From Streptomyces albiflavescens (GTDB taxonomy: Bacteria; Actinomycetota; Actinomycetes; Streptomycetales; Streptomycetaceae): a DNA stretch of 64,000 nucleotides. Position 1 is the first letter of the stretch; every line of letters starts with the position of its first letter. Below the pieces are notes generated by a model. That model was given only the letters and a program-made list of their open reading frames with translations. It had not been told where the DNA came from and did not search any database. The stretch lies in the NCBI RefSeq assembly GCF_014645835.1, contig NZ_BMMM01000004.1:341884-405883 (forward strand), given 5' to 3'. The position numbers and the translations under genes were made by a program. Positions 26,601 to 34,740 of the stretch are shown in pieces.

Positions 26601-27185
26601 ATGGCTACAGTGATCGTGACCGTCGGGCTGGCGTTCATCGGCTACCTCGCGACTTACCTGAACGGGCTGCGCCTTGCACAGAGACAGGCCCGGCTCACGC
26701 GCGTCAACCAGCAACTGAGTGACTTCTACGGGCCACTGTTCGCCCTGATGGAAGCCAACAGCCGCACCTACGACACCTTTTCAGAGAAGTACGCCCGCCC
26801 CGACGGCCGCGACCCCTTCCGCCACGACACACCCCCCACCGAGCAGGAACTTGCGGAGTGGCGCACCTGGGCCACCACCGTCTTCATCCCCAACATCCAA
26901 GCCATGCGCGACGTGGTGGTCACCAAGGCCGACCTCCTCATCGAGGAGGAGATGCCCCAAGCCCTGCTCCAGCTCTGCGCCCACGTCTCGGGCTACGAGA
27001 TCACTGCTGCGCGCTGGGCCCAAGGCAACTATGGGGAGCACCTGTCACTCATATCCTTCCCCGGACGGGAGCTCAGGGAGTACGTCCGTGACCGGTTCGC
27101 CCAGCTCAAGAGCGAGCAGACCCAGCTGCTCGGGCAAAGCCGAGCAGCCAACCGGAATCGGTGGGCAAGCCTCCTGGGGCGCTGA
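26601..27185 (+). CDS. Membrane-anchored protein of unknown function
   Basis: 194 residues from ATG 26601 (ATG 26580 is possible). One N-terminal helix (VIVTVGLAFIGYLATYL) is followed by a charged, mostly helical cytoplasmic domain starting QRQARLTRVNQQLSDFYGPL. That layout resembles actinobacterial one-helix proteins of unknown role. It lies right after a transposase scrap, so it may be accessory DNA. Confidence 0.6.
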   Translation: MATVIVTVGLAFIGYLATYLNGLRLAQRQARLTRVNQQLSDFYGPLFALMEANSRTYDTFSEKYARPDGRDPFRHDTPPTEQELAEWRTWATTVFIPNIQAMRDVVVTKADLLIEEEMPQALLQLCAHVSGYEITAARWAQGNYGEHLSLISFPGRELREYVRDRFAQLKSEQTQLLGQSRAANRNRWASLLGR

Positions 27186-27196
27186 AGGGAAACCCA

Positions 27197-27209
27197 CCCG
27201 CTTTGCGGG
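27197..27209. terminator. Short hairpin after the anchored protein gene
   Basis: CCCGC-TTT-GCGGG stem-loop 11 bases past the stop codon. Confidence 0.4.
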
Positions 27210-27360
27210 ACAGCCTTTGGCGCGCGAGACGCTGACCTGCGCGTTCCGGCTGCGGCCCGACGGGTGCGCAGGTGGGTCGAGGCAGGCCGCCTGAGGCTTG
27301 CGCTCCCATGGTCCCAGGAGCACTGTGGATACTGCCTGCGACAAGAGATCAGAGACCACC

Positions 27361-29739
27361 ATGCACACCTGGGGCAGGCGGAACACTCGCCACTTCACCG
27401 GTGCTGGCTTGGACGTGTCCGCCGCGGTAGGCGTGCTGGACCGGGACGGCTGCGTCACCCACTGGAGCAGGGGTGCGCAGGAACTGCTCGGATACGCCCC
27501 TGTTGAAATCATCGGCAGGCCGGTGGACGACCTGCTGACGACCGAGGGAACGCTGCGGCACCGCGACGGCCTCCCGCTGCACGCGCAGGTGCACGTGTGC
27601 CCGCTGCAGGACACCGATCGGGATTGCGGCTTCCTGCTCCTGCTGACGGCCGTGCCCGAGGCCGCGACAGGCACACCCCGGGATGCCTTTCTCCCGCAGT
27701 GGATATTCGAGCAGCAGCCGCTTGCCGTTGCTATTTGCGACCTCGACGCGCGCCTGCTGCGCGGGAACCAGCCGATGCTCGGAGTGGGGGGCTTTTCCGA
27801 GGAGGAGGCCCGCGGCCGGCGCCTGACCGAGATTCTCCAGGGCAACGCGATCGAGGAGGTGGAGCGGCGGGTCCTTCGAGTGGCCCGGACCGGGAAAGCG
27901 GAAGCGGCGGAGCCCATCGTCAGGCTCCCCGGGGATTCCAAGGCTCACGCCTGGGCCATGGACGTCTTCCCGCTCAAGGACGCGGACGGCTCGGTGCGTG
28001 CGGTGGGTGTTGCGGCGTCCGACTACTCCCAGCAGTACGACTCCAGGGAGCGCATCGCCTTGATCAGCGAGGCCAGGACCCGCGTGGGTACGAGCTTGGA
28101 CATCGTGGGAACCGCACGAGAATTCGCGGAACTCGCTGTCCCTCGCTTCGCCGACTTCGTCAGCGTGGACCTTCTGGAGCCTGTCTTCCAGGGTGAGCTG
28201 CCCGGGCCCGTCCTTCCTCGGGGTGTCACTGCCCTGCGCCGGGCGGCATACGAGTGGGCCGCCGGGCACGCGCCCGATGCGGTCATCAGCGCTACGGAAG
28301 TGCATACCCATGCATGGTCGTCGCCGGTCAAGCGGTGTCTGGCCGAGGGCCGGGCCGTTCGTCACAGCACCAAGGATCCCGAGATCATCGGTTGGCTGGC
28401 CGAGGATCCCGTTCAGGCGTCGCTCGCGGAGACGTTCGGCCCCCACTCGCTCATCGCTGTGCCGATCCGTGCTCAGGGCGTTTCCCTCGGTGCAGTCCTG
28501 TTCGTCAGGTACGCGGCCTCGCATGAAGAAGCCTTCGGCCCGGACTGTACGGCGATCAGCGAGGACCTCGTCGACCGGCTTGCGATCTGTTTGGACAACG
28601 CTCGCCGGTTCACGCGGGAGCGCGGCATCGCGCTCGCACTGCAGCGGGCCCTGCTTCCCCGGGAGTCGACCGTGCATCCCGCTGTGGAGACGGCCGCCCG
28701 TTACCTGCCTGCGGGCGGCGGCGCACAGGCAGGCGGTGACTGGTTCGACGTGGTTCCCCTGTCCGGAGCACGAGTCGGCTTGGTGGTCGGCGATGTCGTC
28801 GGCCACGGCATCAACGCCTCTGCGACCATGGGCCGCCTGCGTACCGCCGTGCGCACCCTCGCCGACATCGACCTGCCGCCCGAGGAACTCATCACTCACC
28901 TCGACGACATCATCACCCACACCGCAGGTGAGCAAGGTGGCGAGCCCACCGGTGAGATCCCCGGCGACATCGGTGCCACCTGTCTGTACGCCGTCTATGA
29001 CCCGGTCTCCGGCATCTGCTCCCTGGCCCGTGCCGGCCATCCCGCCCCCGTACTGATCCACCCGGACGGCACCAGCAGTGTCATCGACCTGCCCTGTGGC
29101 CCTCCGCTGGGGCTCGGCAGTCTGCCGTTCGAGGCGGTGGACGTCATCGTGCCTGAAGGGGGCCTGCTGGCACTGTTCACCGACGGTCTCCTCACCACCC
29201 GGGATCGCGACGTCGACAAAGGGTTCTCCGACCTGTGCAGCGCCCTCGCCCGGCCGGCCACCACGCTTGATGATCTGTGCGACACCGTCCTGGACACCCT
29301 GTGCCCCGAACCGCACGCCGACGACGTCACCCTGCTCCTGGCCCGCCCCTGCGTGTTCGACGCGGACCGCCTCGCCAGCTGGGACCTGCCCAGCAATCCC
29401 GCGGTCGTCGCCGATGCCCGCCGGCTCGCAGCGGAGCAGCTTGCCCTGTGGGGACTGGCGGAGGCCGCGTTCGTCACGCAGCTGGTGGTGAGCGAGCTGG
29501 TCACCAACGCGATGCGGCACGCTGGAGGGCCGATCCGGCTGCGGCTCATCAAGGGTGAGACGCTGATTTGCGAGGTCAGCGACGGAAGCACCGTCAGTCC
29601 TCATCTGCGCCGGGCCCGAGTATTCGACGAGGGCGGCCGCGGCCTGTTCATGGTCGCCCAGTTCACTCAGCGCTGGGGCACCCGCTACACCCGCACCGGC
29701 AAGACCATCTGGGGCGAGCAGGTGCTGCACATGCCGTAG
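27361..29739 (+). CDS. PAS-PAS-GAF-PP2C(SpoIIE) phosphatase with RsbW-like kinase domain
   Basis: 792 residues from ATG 27361 (an upstream ATG at 27298 is possible). Order: PAS (about 15-100), second PAS (about 115-235, WIFEQQPLAVAICDLDARLL), GAF (about 240-410), PP2C/SpoIIE phosphatase (about 425-660; metal residues in AGGDWFDVV, GDVVGHG, FTDGLL and HADDVTLL), and a HATPase_c domain (about 665-790; N-box ELVTNAMRHA and GGRGLFMV). In Streptomyces these multi-domain proteins dephosphorylate anti-anti-sigma factors in response to signals, and the RsbW-like domain can bind a sigma or anti-sigma antagonist. No sigma gene is adjacent. Confidence 0.9.
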   Translation: MHTWGRRNTRHFTGAGLDVSAAVGVLDRDGCVTHWSRGAQELLGYAPVEIIGRPVDDLLTTEGTLRHRDGLPLHAQVHVCPLQDTDRDCGFLLLLTAVPEAATGTPRDAFLPQWIFEQQPLAVAICDLDARLLRGNQPMLGVGGFSEEEARGRRLTEILQGNAIEEVERRVLRVARTGKAEAAEPIVRLPGDSKAHAWAMDVFPLKDADGSVRAVGVAASDYSQQYDSRERIALISEARTRVGTSLDIVGTAREFAELAVPRFADFVSVDLLEPVFQGELPGPVLPRGVTALRRAAYEWAAGHAPDAVISATEVHTHAWSSPVKRCLAEGRAVRHSTKDPEIIGWLAEDPVQASLAETFGPHSLIAVPIRAQGVSLGAVLFVRYAASHEEAFGPDCTAISEDLVDRLAICLDNARRFTRERGIALALQRALLPRESTVHPAVETAARYLPAGGGAQAGGDWFDVVPLSGARVGLVVGDVVGHGINASATMGRLRTAVRTLADIDLPPEELITHLDDIITHTAGEQGGEPTGEIPGDIGATCLYAVYDPVSGICSLARAGHPAPVLIHPDGTSSVIDLPCGPPLGLGSLPFEAVDVIVPEGGLLALFTDGLLTTRDRDVDKGFSDLCSALARPATTLDDLCDTVLDTLCPEPHADDVTLLLARPCVFDADRLASWDLPSNPAVVADARRLAAEQLALWGLAEAAFVTQLVVSELVTNAMRHAGGPIRLRLIKGETLICEVSDGSTVSPHLRRARVFDEGGRGLFMVAQFTQRWGTRYTRTGKTIWGEQVLHMP

Positions 29740-29884
29740 GCACGGCAATCCCACGGTGATGCGCGAATGACCGTTGCCGACCGCTTGCTTCCGGCACGGC
29801 TGAGGCACGAGCCACTACCGCTACAGACGCCGGTGCCGCTGCTCACAAACCTGCCCATAATGGAAAGCAGCACTTGGAGCACTC

Positions 29885-31957
29885 GTGATGCCGGATCCCA
29901 GGCAGGCCGGGGAGCGGACGGCTGCGGTCGGGCAGGCCGCGGCATGGTGGAATCTGTTGCCCGTCGCCTTGATCATCTCCGACGGCACCGGACGGATCAG
30001 GCAGTGGGCGAAGGCCGCCCCCGAGCTGCTCGGCTACGCCACCGATGAGGTCATCGGCCGTGACCTGACCGACCTCCTCCTCCCCGACCATCGCCGGGAG
30101 GCCCGCGTCGTGCACGACGCGGTTGCCGCTGGGCGCAGCGTGACCGGGCAATTTCCGATGCGGCACAAGAATGGCTCCACCATCGGGATGGAGGTGTGGG
30201 GGTGCCCCGTGGCCGCACAGGGCGGGGAGGCGTGGGACGTACTGCTCCTGGCGGCCGATGCCCGTGAAGCGCGTCAGGCCCGCGAAGCCGGTGGCCTGCT
30301 GGACGCGCTGTTCGCCCGCTCACCGGTGGGGCTGGCGATCTTCGACACCGAGCTGCGGTTCCAGCGGGTCAATCGAGCCCTGGAGGCGATGAACGGGCTA
30401 TCCGCCGCGGCGCACATAGGGCACCGGCCGTCGGAGGTGCTACCCGGGGTCAACAGCGACCAGATGGAAGCGGCTATGCGACGGGTGCTGGTCACCGGCG
30501 ACCCGGTGGTGAACTTCCGCAGTATCGGCCGCACGCCCGCCAGCCCCGACCACGAGCGCGTGTGGTCCTGCTCCTACTTCCGCCTGGAGGACGCGGAAGG
30601 CGAACCGCTGGGGATCAACGCCTCGATCATCGATGTCACCACCCAGGAGAAGAGCGAGCGGGACGCCGCCGCCGGCCGTGAACGCCTGGCGCTGCTCAAC
30701 GAGGCTACGTTGCAGATCGGCACCACCCTCGATGTGGCCCGAACGGGACAGGAGCTGGCCGACATCGCCGTGCCCCGCCTCGCCGACATCGCCACCGTCG
30801 ACGCCCTGGCCGACCTCACGGAAGCCATCGAGCCGATGACCAGCCTGTGGGGCGGCGCCGCCCTGCGCCGCCTCGGCAAGGCCCCCGCCCGAGATCACGC
30901 GGCCGCCGACATCCTCACCCCCGTCGGCCGCACCTTGCACTTCCCCGCCGGCGCGCCCTACGCGCAGGCCGTCATCGACCGTCGGCCCTTCCTCCTGCGC
31001 CGCATCGACGACCGTGCCGTCGCCCAGGCCGCTCGCTACTCCTCGATTCCCGAACGGCTCCGGTCCTTGGGCGTGACGTCGATGATGATGGTGCCCCTCA
31101 CGGCCCGCGGCCTGGTCCTCGGCGTCGCCACCTTCCTGCGGGATGGCGACCGGCCCGCCTTCGACGCCGCCGACCTTGCGCTCGCCAGCGATCTGGCCTC
31201 CCACGCCGCCATCTGCATCGACAACGCCCGGCTCTACCACCGTGAGCACGACGTCGCGCTCACCTTGAAGCGCAGCATGCTTCCCAGCCTCCCGAAACCC
31301 CCGGCAGGCATCGAGATCGCCCACCGCTACCGGCCCGCCTCCGACGTCCACGAGGTCGGAGGGGACTGGTTCGACGTCGCCACTCTCGCCCCCGGTAAGG
31401 GCGCCCTGGTCATCGGCGACGTGATGGGCCACGGCATCCAAGCCGCCGCGATCATGGGGCAGATGCGCACCACCGTGCGGGCCTTCACCCACCTCGACCT
31501 GCCCCCCGATCAGCTCCTGCACCACCTCGACGACGCGCTCCAGGAACTCGACAGCCCCCTCCTGGCCACCTGCCTGTACGGGATCTGTGACTGCACGGCC
31601 TGCCGCTGCTGGCTCGGCCGCGCCGGCCACCCCCCGCCCGCCCTCGTGACACCCGACGGCAGCGCCCGCCTGCTCGACCTGCCCGCCGGCGCTCCCCTGG
31701 GTATCGGCGGTATCCGCTTCACCACTACCGAGGTCGTCCTGGACCCGGGCAGCATCGTCGTCTTCTACACCGACGGCCTCATCGAAACCCGCGGGACCGA
31801 CCTGGACGAGCGTCTGGACGAACTCATCCGCCTTCTCACCGGCGCGCACAACGACCTCAACCAGTTGTGCGCCACCCTCATGGACCGCTTCGCCCCCAGC
31901 CCCGCCGAAGACGACATCACCATCCTCGCCGCCCGCATCGGCACCCCCACGGCCTGA
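29885..31957 (+). CDS. PAS-PAS-GAF-PP2C(SpoIIE) phosphatase without kinase domain
   Basis: 690 residues. PAS (about 20-120, LPVALIISDGTGRIRQWAKAAP), second PAS (about 135-255, SPVGLAIFDTELRFQRVN), GAF (about 265-450) and PP2C (about 460-690; GGDWFDVA, GDVMGHG, FYTDGLIETR and AEDDITILAAR). All metal-binding Asp residues are visible. It is a paralogue of the preceding gene, 145 bases away, but ends right after the phosphatase. It probably acts in the same partner-switching network with a different input. GTG 29885 and ATG 29888 are adjacent starts. Confidence 0.9.
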   Translation: MMPDPRQAGERTAAVGQAAAWWNLLPVALIISDGTGRIRQWAKAAPELLGYATDEVIGRDLTDLLLPDHRREARVVHDAVAAGRSVTGQFPMRHKNGSTIGMEVWGCPVAAQGGEAWDVLLLAADAREARQAREAGGLLDALFARSPVGLAIFDTELRFQRVNRALEAMNGLSAAAHIGHRPSEVLPGVNSDQMEAAMRRVLVTGDPVVNFRSIGRTPASPDHERVWSCSYFRLEDAEGEPLGINASIIDVTTQEKSERDAAAGRERLALLNEATLQIGTTLDVARTGQELADIAVPRLADIATVDALADLTEAIEPMTSLWGGAALRRLGKAPARDHAAADILTPVGRTLHFPAGAPYAQAVIDRRPFLLRRIDDRAVAQAARYSSIPERLRSLGVTSMMMVPLTARGLVLGVATFLRDGDRPAFDAADLALASDLASHAAICIDNARLYHREHDVALTLKRSMLPSLPKPPAGIEIAHRYRPASDVHEVGGDWFDVATLAPGKGALVIGDVMGHGIQAAAIMGQMRTTVRAFTHLDLPPDQLLHHLDDALQELDSPLLATCLYGICDCTACRCWLGRAGHPPPALVTPDGSARLLDLPAGAPLGIGGIRFTTTEVVLDPGSIVVFYTDGLIETRGTDLDERLDELIRLLTGAHNDLNQLCATLMDRFAPSPAEDDITILAARIGTPTA

Positions 31958-32130
31958 CCTGGCCGAACAGTGCACGCGCCGCAGCTTGATCCTCGACCTC
32001 GGCTTTGGCCCTACGACCTCTGCCGGAGCCGTGCTTGAGCGGAACAGCGTGCAGAGGTTGCGGGCGCTTGGCCCGGCGTCGGGGTGAGGGTCCAGATTCT
32101 CCTGGCAGCTGCAACGAAGGAGATCAGCAC

Positions 32131-32350
32131 GATGACCGCACCTGACAGTCTGCTGCCCCTGCATGCCCTGGCGGAGGAGAACCTCGTGTCGGCGAGTCCC
32201 GATCTGCTGCGCGCGATGGTCAGGACGTTCGCCGACGCGCTCATGTCCGCGGAGGCCGACGTATCACCCACGTGAGGGGGACACGAGGACCGGCACCGTC
32301 GAACTCGCCATCCCCAAGCTCAGGTCCGGCAGTTACGCTGACGGCTCCTC
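32131..32350 (+). pseudogene. Internally deleted IS256-family transposase remnant
   Basis: MTAPDSLLPLHALAEENLVS and the following ADALMSAEAD are the typical N-terminus of Streptomyces IS256-type transposases. The text then jumps with a frame change to DTRTGTVELAIPKLRSGSY, which normally lies about 25 residues later. The catalytic Asp-Asp-Glu core is absent. Confidence 0.8.
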
Positions 32351-32763
32351 AGCTTCGTCTTCGACATGACCGCGGAACCTATTCATGGTCAATGCCATGG
32401 CCACGAAGATCAGCGCGCCCACCCCGTGAGGGTGAACGCGCAGATCAGACACAGTGCCCCGGCAGGATTCGAACCTGCGACACCCGCTTTAGGAGTTCGA
32501 TCCGAGCCCGCTCCGGCTGCTGCCGTCGACCGGTGCGACGGCCGGACAGGGATGCTGGCGTACGCCCTCGTCTGGCGTCGTTGATGTCGGCCGTGGATGT
32601 CAGAAGCCTTATGGAACACGACCGCACCAGCTGAACGAAGATATCGAACCGTCACGAGACGTTACCGAGAAGGGCTCAATACGGCGGAGGCTACGAAATT
32701 CTTCTCCTGAGCACTGAGGGGCGATAATCTACCGCTCCGGGACAGAAGGGGAGAAGGGGAATC
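32351..32763. other. 413-base region with tRNA-derived att scar and no gene
   Basis: It holds the tail of the IS256 scrap, a small hairpin (CACC-CCGTGAG-GGTG near 32420), the tRNA 3'-half at 32457-32500 and the promoter side of the DUF3592 gene. No protein gene is supported. Confidence 0.6.
32457..32606 (-). repeat. Att-like repeat copy 1: 3' half of a tRNA-Arg(CCU)-like gene
   Basis: On the minus strand the sequence reads CTCCTAAAGCGGGTGTCGCA followed by the TpsiC arm GGTTCGAATCC and acceptor end. It runs from the anticodon loop to the tRNA 3' end. The upstream tRNA half is missing, as at a site-specific integration core. A second copy at 34591 shares 40 of 41 core positions and, 122 bases further on, the motif TTGATGTCGGCC-N-TGGATGTCA. 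Confidence 0.7.
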
Positions 32764-33186
32764 ATGGGAAAGACACTCCTTGCACTGGTACTTTTAGGCG
32801 GCCTCGGCGCTTCTTTTAGTACCGCGGCAGTACATTTCTTCCGTGCATGGCAAGCGGGTCGACGACTGAAACGTTGCGGTGCCCAAAGCACCGCAGTCTG
32901 TACACATCTGCAGATACACGACAACTCCGTCTCTCTGCATTTCACATATGAGGTGGACGGCGTCGAGTACCACGGCACATCGTCCCCCATCTCGCGCACA
33001 GCAGTCGTCCCTGGCACGGAAATCAGCGTTCTGTACGACCCGCTCTTCCCCTCAAATTCGGATGCGGCGGAGTGCATGGGGCAAGACAGCAGAGCCATCC
33101 TGTTCATCGCTCTGCTCCTAGGCCCTGTCGGCCTCGCGCTTGACCTGGTCGCGGCAGCCATCCTCATCAGCCTCACTCTGGGCTGA
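32764..33186 (+). CDS. DUF3592-like membrane protein
   Basis: 140 residues: N-terminal helix (LLALVLLGGLGASFSTAAV), a beta-rich extracytoplasmic segment (FTYEVDGVEYHGTS, VPGTEISVLYDP) and a C-terminal double helix (FIALLLGPVGLALDLVAAAI). This order is that of DUF3592 proteins, whose function is unknown. The start has GAAGGGG upstream. Codon 11 is TTA, suggesting bldA-dependent expression. Lower GC than the flanks and position between two att scars suggest imported DNA. Confidence 0.7.
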   Translation: MGKTLLALVLLGGLGASFSTAAVHFFRAWQAGRRLKRCGAQSTAVCTHLQIHDNSVSLHFTYEVDGVEYHGTSSPISRTAVVPGTEISVLYDPLFPSNSDAAECMGQDSRAILFIALLLGPVGLALDLVAAAILISLTLG

Positions 33187-33216
33187 CTCAATCCAGACCG
33201 CCCCCAACCACCCTTC

Positions 33217-33243
33217 ACCCGGCCTGCTTATGGCCGGGTTTTT
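33217..33243 (+). terminator. Classic Rho-independent terminator
   Basis: ACCCGGCC-TGCTTAT-GGCCGGGT followed by TTTT, 31 bases past the DUF3592 stop. Confidence 0.85.
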
Positions 33244-33345
33244 CGTTCCCATTCCCACCCCAGGAGACGTTCATGACGTCCGCATAAATACGCCGAGTTG
33301 TCCAGGAAAAAGATGACTTCACTCTCAGCCATATCAAGGTTCAAC

Positions 33346-33465
33346 TCCGTCATCCGAGGCGCCCACAGCGTGGCCGAACGTGCCAACGCCCTGCTCAAGG
33401 TGACCTTCAAGGCTCTGCGCAGGGTCAGCCTCGACCCAAAGGCGATCACCCGGATCACCCGCGCC
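33346..33465 (+). pseudogene. C-terminal transposase remnant (DDE_Tnp_4-like)
   Basis: One frame reads RGAHSVAERANALLKVTFKA then LRRVSLDP, the usual end of IS5/HARBI-like transposases in Streptomyces (VERANxLLKxTFKALRRVSL). No catalytic core remains. The rest of 33244-33575 holds no supported gene. Confidence 0.7.
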
Positions 33466-33575
33466 GTGGGACATGCCACCGCTTCGTCCGGACGTCCAAG
33501 GCTGATCGAACCGCTCCGGGACGGCACCACGCGACGCGGTGAGCGGGCGTCCCCGGGCAGGCAAGGCCGCCGTGA

Positions 33576-34022
33576 CTACAGATCTTCCGGCAGGAGCCGG
33601 AATGCCGGGTGGCCGGTCAGGGGCCGGACCATGCGGAAGTGGCGGTCGGTGGTGAGTAGGGCGTCGGTGCGGTAGGCGGCGGCGAGGGCGACGTTCATGG
33701 CGTCGGTGAGGCCGATGCCTTGGCCGCCGTCGGCGTCCGCGTAGCCTTCGGCGACCGCGACCGCCGCGCTCAGGTGAGTGCTGACGGAGGGCACCTCGAA
33801 GCGTCGGGTTGCGACGTTACGTTCGATGAAGCGCGCCGCGATCAGGGCTTTCTGGGCTCCGGCACGGGTTGAGATCAGGTAGTCCAGTTCGGCCAGGACC
33901 ATGGGGGAGACGATGAGGTGGCTGGTTGCTGCCAGGGCCTTCTTGTGTTCCTGGTGGCCGGTGAGTTTCGGGTCGAGCAGGCGGTACAGGCCGTTGGTGT
34001 CGGCGACGGCGACCAGGCTCAC
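33576..34022 (-). CDS. vapC: VapC-type PIN-domain toxin
   Basis: 148 residues of the PIN ribonuclease fold. Likely metal residues are Asp8 (VADTNGL), Glu in MVLAELDYL, Asp in GLTDAMNVALA and Asp in LLTTDRHFR. VapC toxins cut tRNA or rRNA when freed from the antitoxin. GTG 34022 overlaps the stop of the antitoxin gene (GTGA), the usual toxin-antitoxin coupling. The module lies between two tRNA-derived att scars, as expected for a stabilisation module of a mobile element. Confidence 0.88.
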   Translation of the reverse strand: MSLVAVADTNGLYRLLDPKLTGHQEHKKALAATSHLIVSPMVLAELDYLISTRAGAQKALIAARFIERNVATRRFEVPSVSTHLSAAVAVAEGYADADGGQGIGLTDAMNVALAAAYRTDALLTTDRHFRMVRPLTGHPAFRLLPEDL

Positions 34023-34261
34023 GCGCCCATTCCCTTGAGGGTGTTCTCGATCTCGTCGTCTGTGAGGTCGGGCAGGCCGAGGTCGGGGAGGTCAAGGTCG
34101 CCCATGGGGTCGGTCGGGTACGGGGGCACCTCGGTGTCGTTTATCGGGACGACCCGTGCGACGGGTGTGCCGTTCTTGGTGACGGTGACGGTCTCGCCGC
34201 GGGCTGCTGCGGCGAGGATCTGGGAGGACTTCTGGTTGAACTCGCGGGCCGTGGTCTCCAT
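34019..34261 (-). CDS. vapB: Phd/YefM-family antitoxin of the PIN toxin
   Basis: 80 residues beginning METTAREFNQKSSQILAAA, with VTVTKNGTPVARVVP, which is the Phd/YefM DNA-binding fold, and an acidic C-terminal tail (LDLPDLGLPDLTDDEIENT) that would wrap the toxin. I chose ATG 34261; an ATG three codons upstream (34270) is also in frame. Neither has a clear Shine-Dalgarno site. The promoter dyad GTAGTA-CATGT-TACTAC covers the start region, so autorepression is likely. Confidence 0.85.
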   Translation of the reverse strand: METTAREFNQKSSQILAAAARGETVTVTKNGTPVARVVPINDTEVPPYPTDPMGDLDLPDLGLPDLTDDEIENTLKGMGA

Positions 34262-34278
34262 GTAGTACATGTTACTAC
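34262..34278. promoter_or_regulatory. VapBC operator dyad
   Basis: GTAGTA-CATGT-TACTAC, perfect 6-bp arms with a 5-base spacer, immediately upstream of and overlapping the alternative antitoxin start. Confidence 0.55.
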
Positions 34279-34733
34279 GCGAGTGCGTTCCGCCGTGCGG
34301 GTGCGCACCATGGCGATCGGAGCGGTGTCACCGCTTTCTCCAGAGGGTTCTCCGGTACGCGCGGCCAGGTGTTTCTGCCGGCGCCCAACATCGCCGAAGC
34401 GGTCTGGCCAGGGCGGAAATGCCATACAAGTCGCGGCGAAACCGCGCGATACCTCACGGCGCGATCGACGTAAAGCTACCTGATGTTACTCATCGTGCCG
34501 TTCCCATTGGGTTCCCATTTGGGACAAAAGCACCCCTCCGTGACATCCGCGGAGGGGTGTTATGTCCAATTACCTGGCGCTTCGTTGTGCCTCCGGCAGG
34601 ATTCGAACCTGCGACACCCGCTTCAGGAGTTCGCTCGTGGGTCACCTGGAGGCGCATCACCACACGACGGCACGGTCACGTCTGACTGCCCTGGACCGCT
34701 GGTGTTCCTCGACGTTGATGTCGGCCATGGATG
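34271..34733. other. 463-base remnant region around the second att scar
   Basis: No gene. It contains GTTCCCATTGGGTTCCCATT-type sequence near 34498 reminiscent of the end of tyrosine integrase genes, a strong hairpin (34531-34559) and the second tRNA 3'-half. This arrangement (integrase end, hairpin, attachment site) suggests a lost integrase. Confidence 0.5.
34531..34559. terminator. Hairpin beside att scar 2
   Basis: CACCCCTCC and GGAGGGGTG form a 9-bp stem (10 with an added G-C pair) around TGACATCC. Confidence 0.6.
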
Positions 34734-34740
34734 TCACCGA
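34591..34740 (-). repeat. Att-like repeat copy 2: 3' half of a tRNA-Arg(CCU)-like gene
   Basis: The minus strand reads CTCCTGAAGCGGGTGTCGCA then GGTTCGAATCC and CGGAGGCA. The core matches copy 1 from CCGGCAGGATTCG through GGAGTTCG with one difference, and the TTGATGTCGGCC-N-TGGATGTCA motif follows at exactly the same distance (122 bases). Both copies point the same way. Confidence 0.7.

Noticed and set aside
32457..32500. Considered as a real tRNA gene
   Set aside because: Only the anticodon loop to 3' end is present. The D arm and 5' acceptor strand are missing in both copies.
33228..33350. Short minus-strand frame with a protein-like sequence (ESEVIFFLDNSAYLCG)
   Set aside because: It runs through a clear Rho-independent terminator, has no ribosome site and overlaps a transposase remnant.
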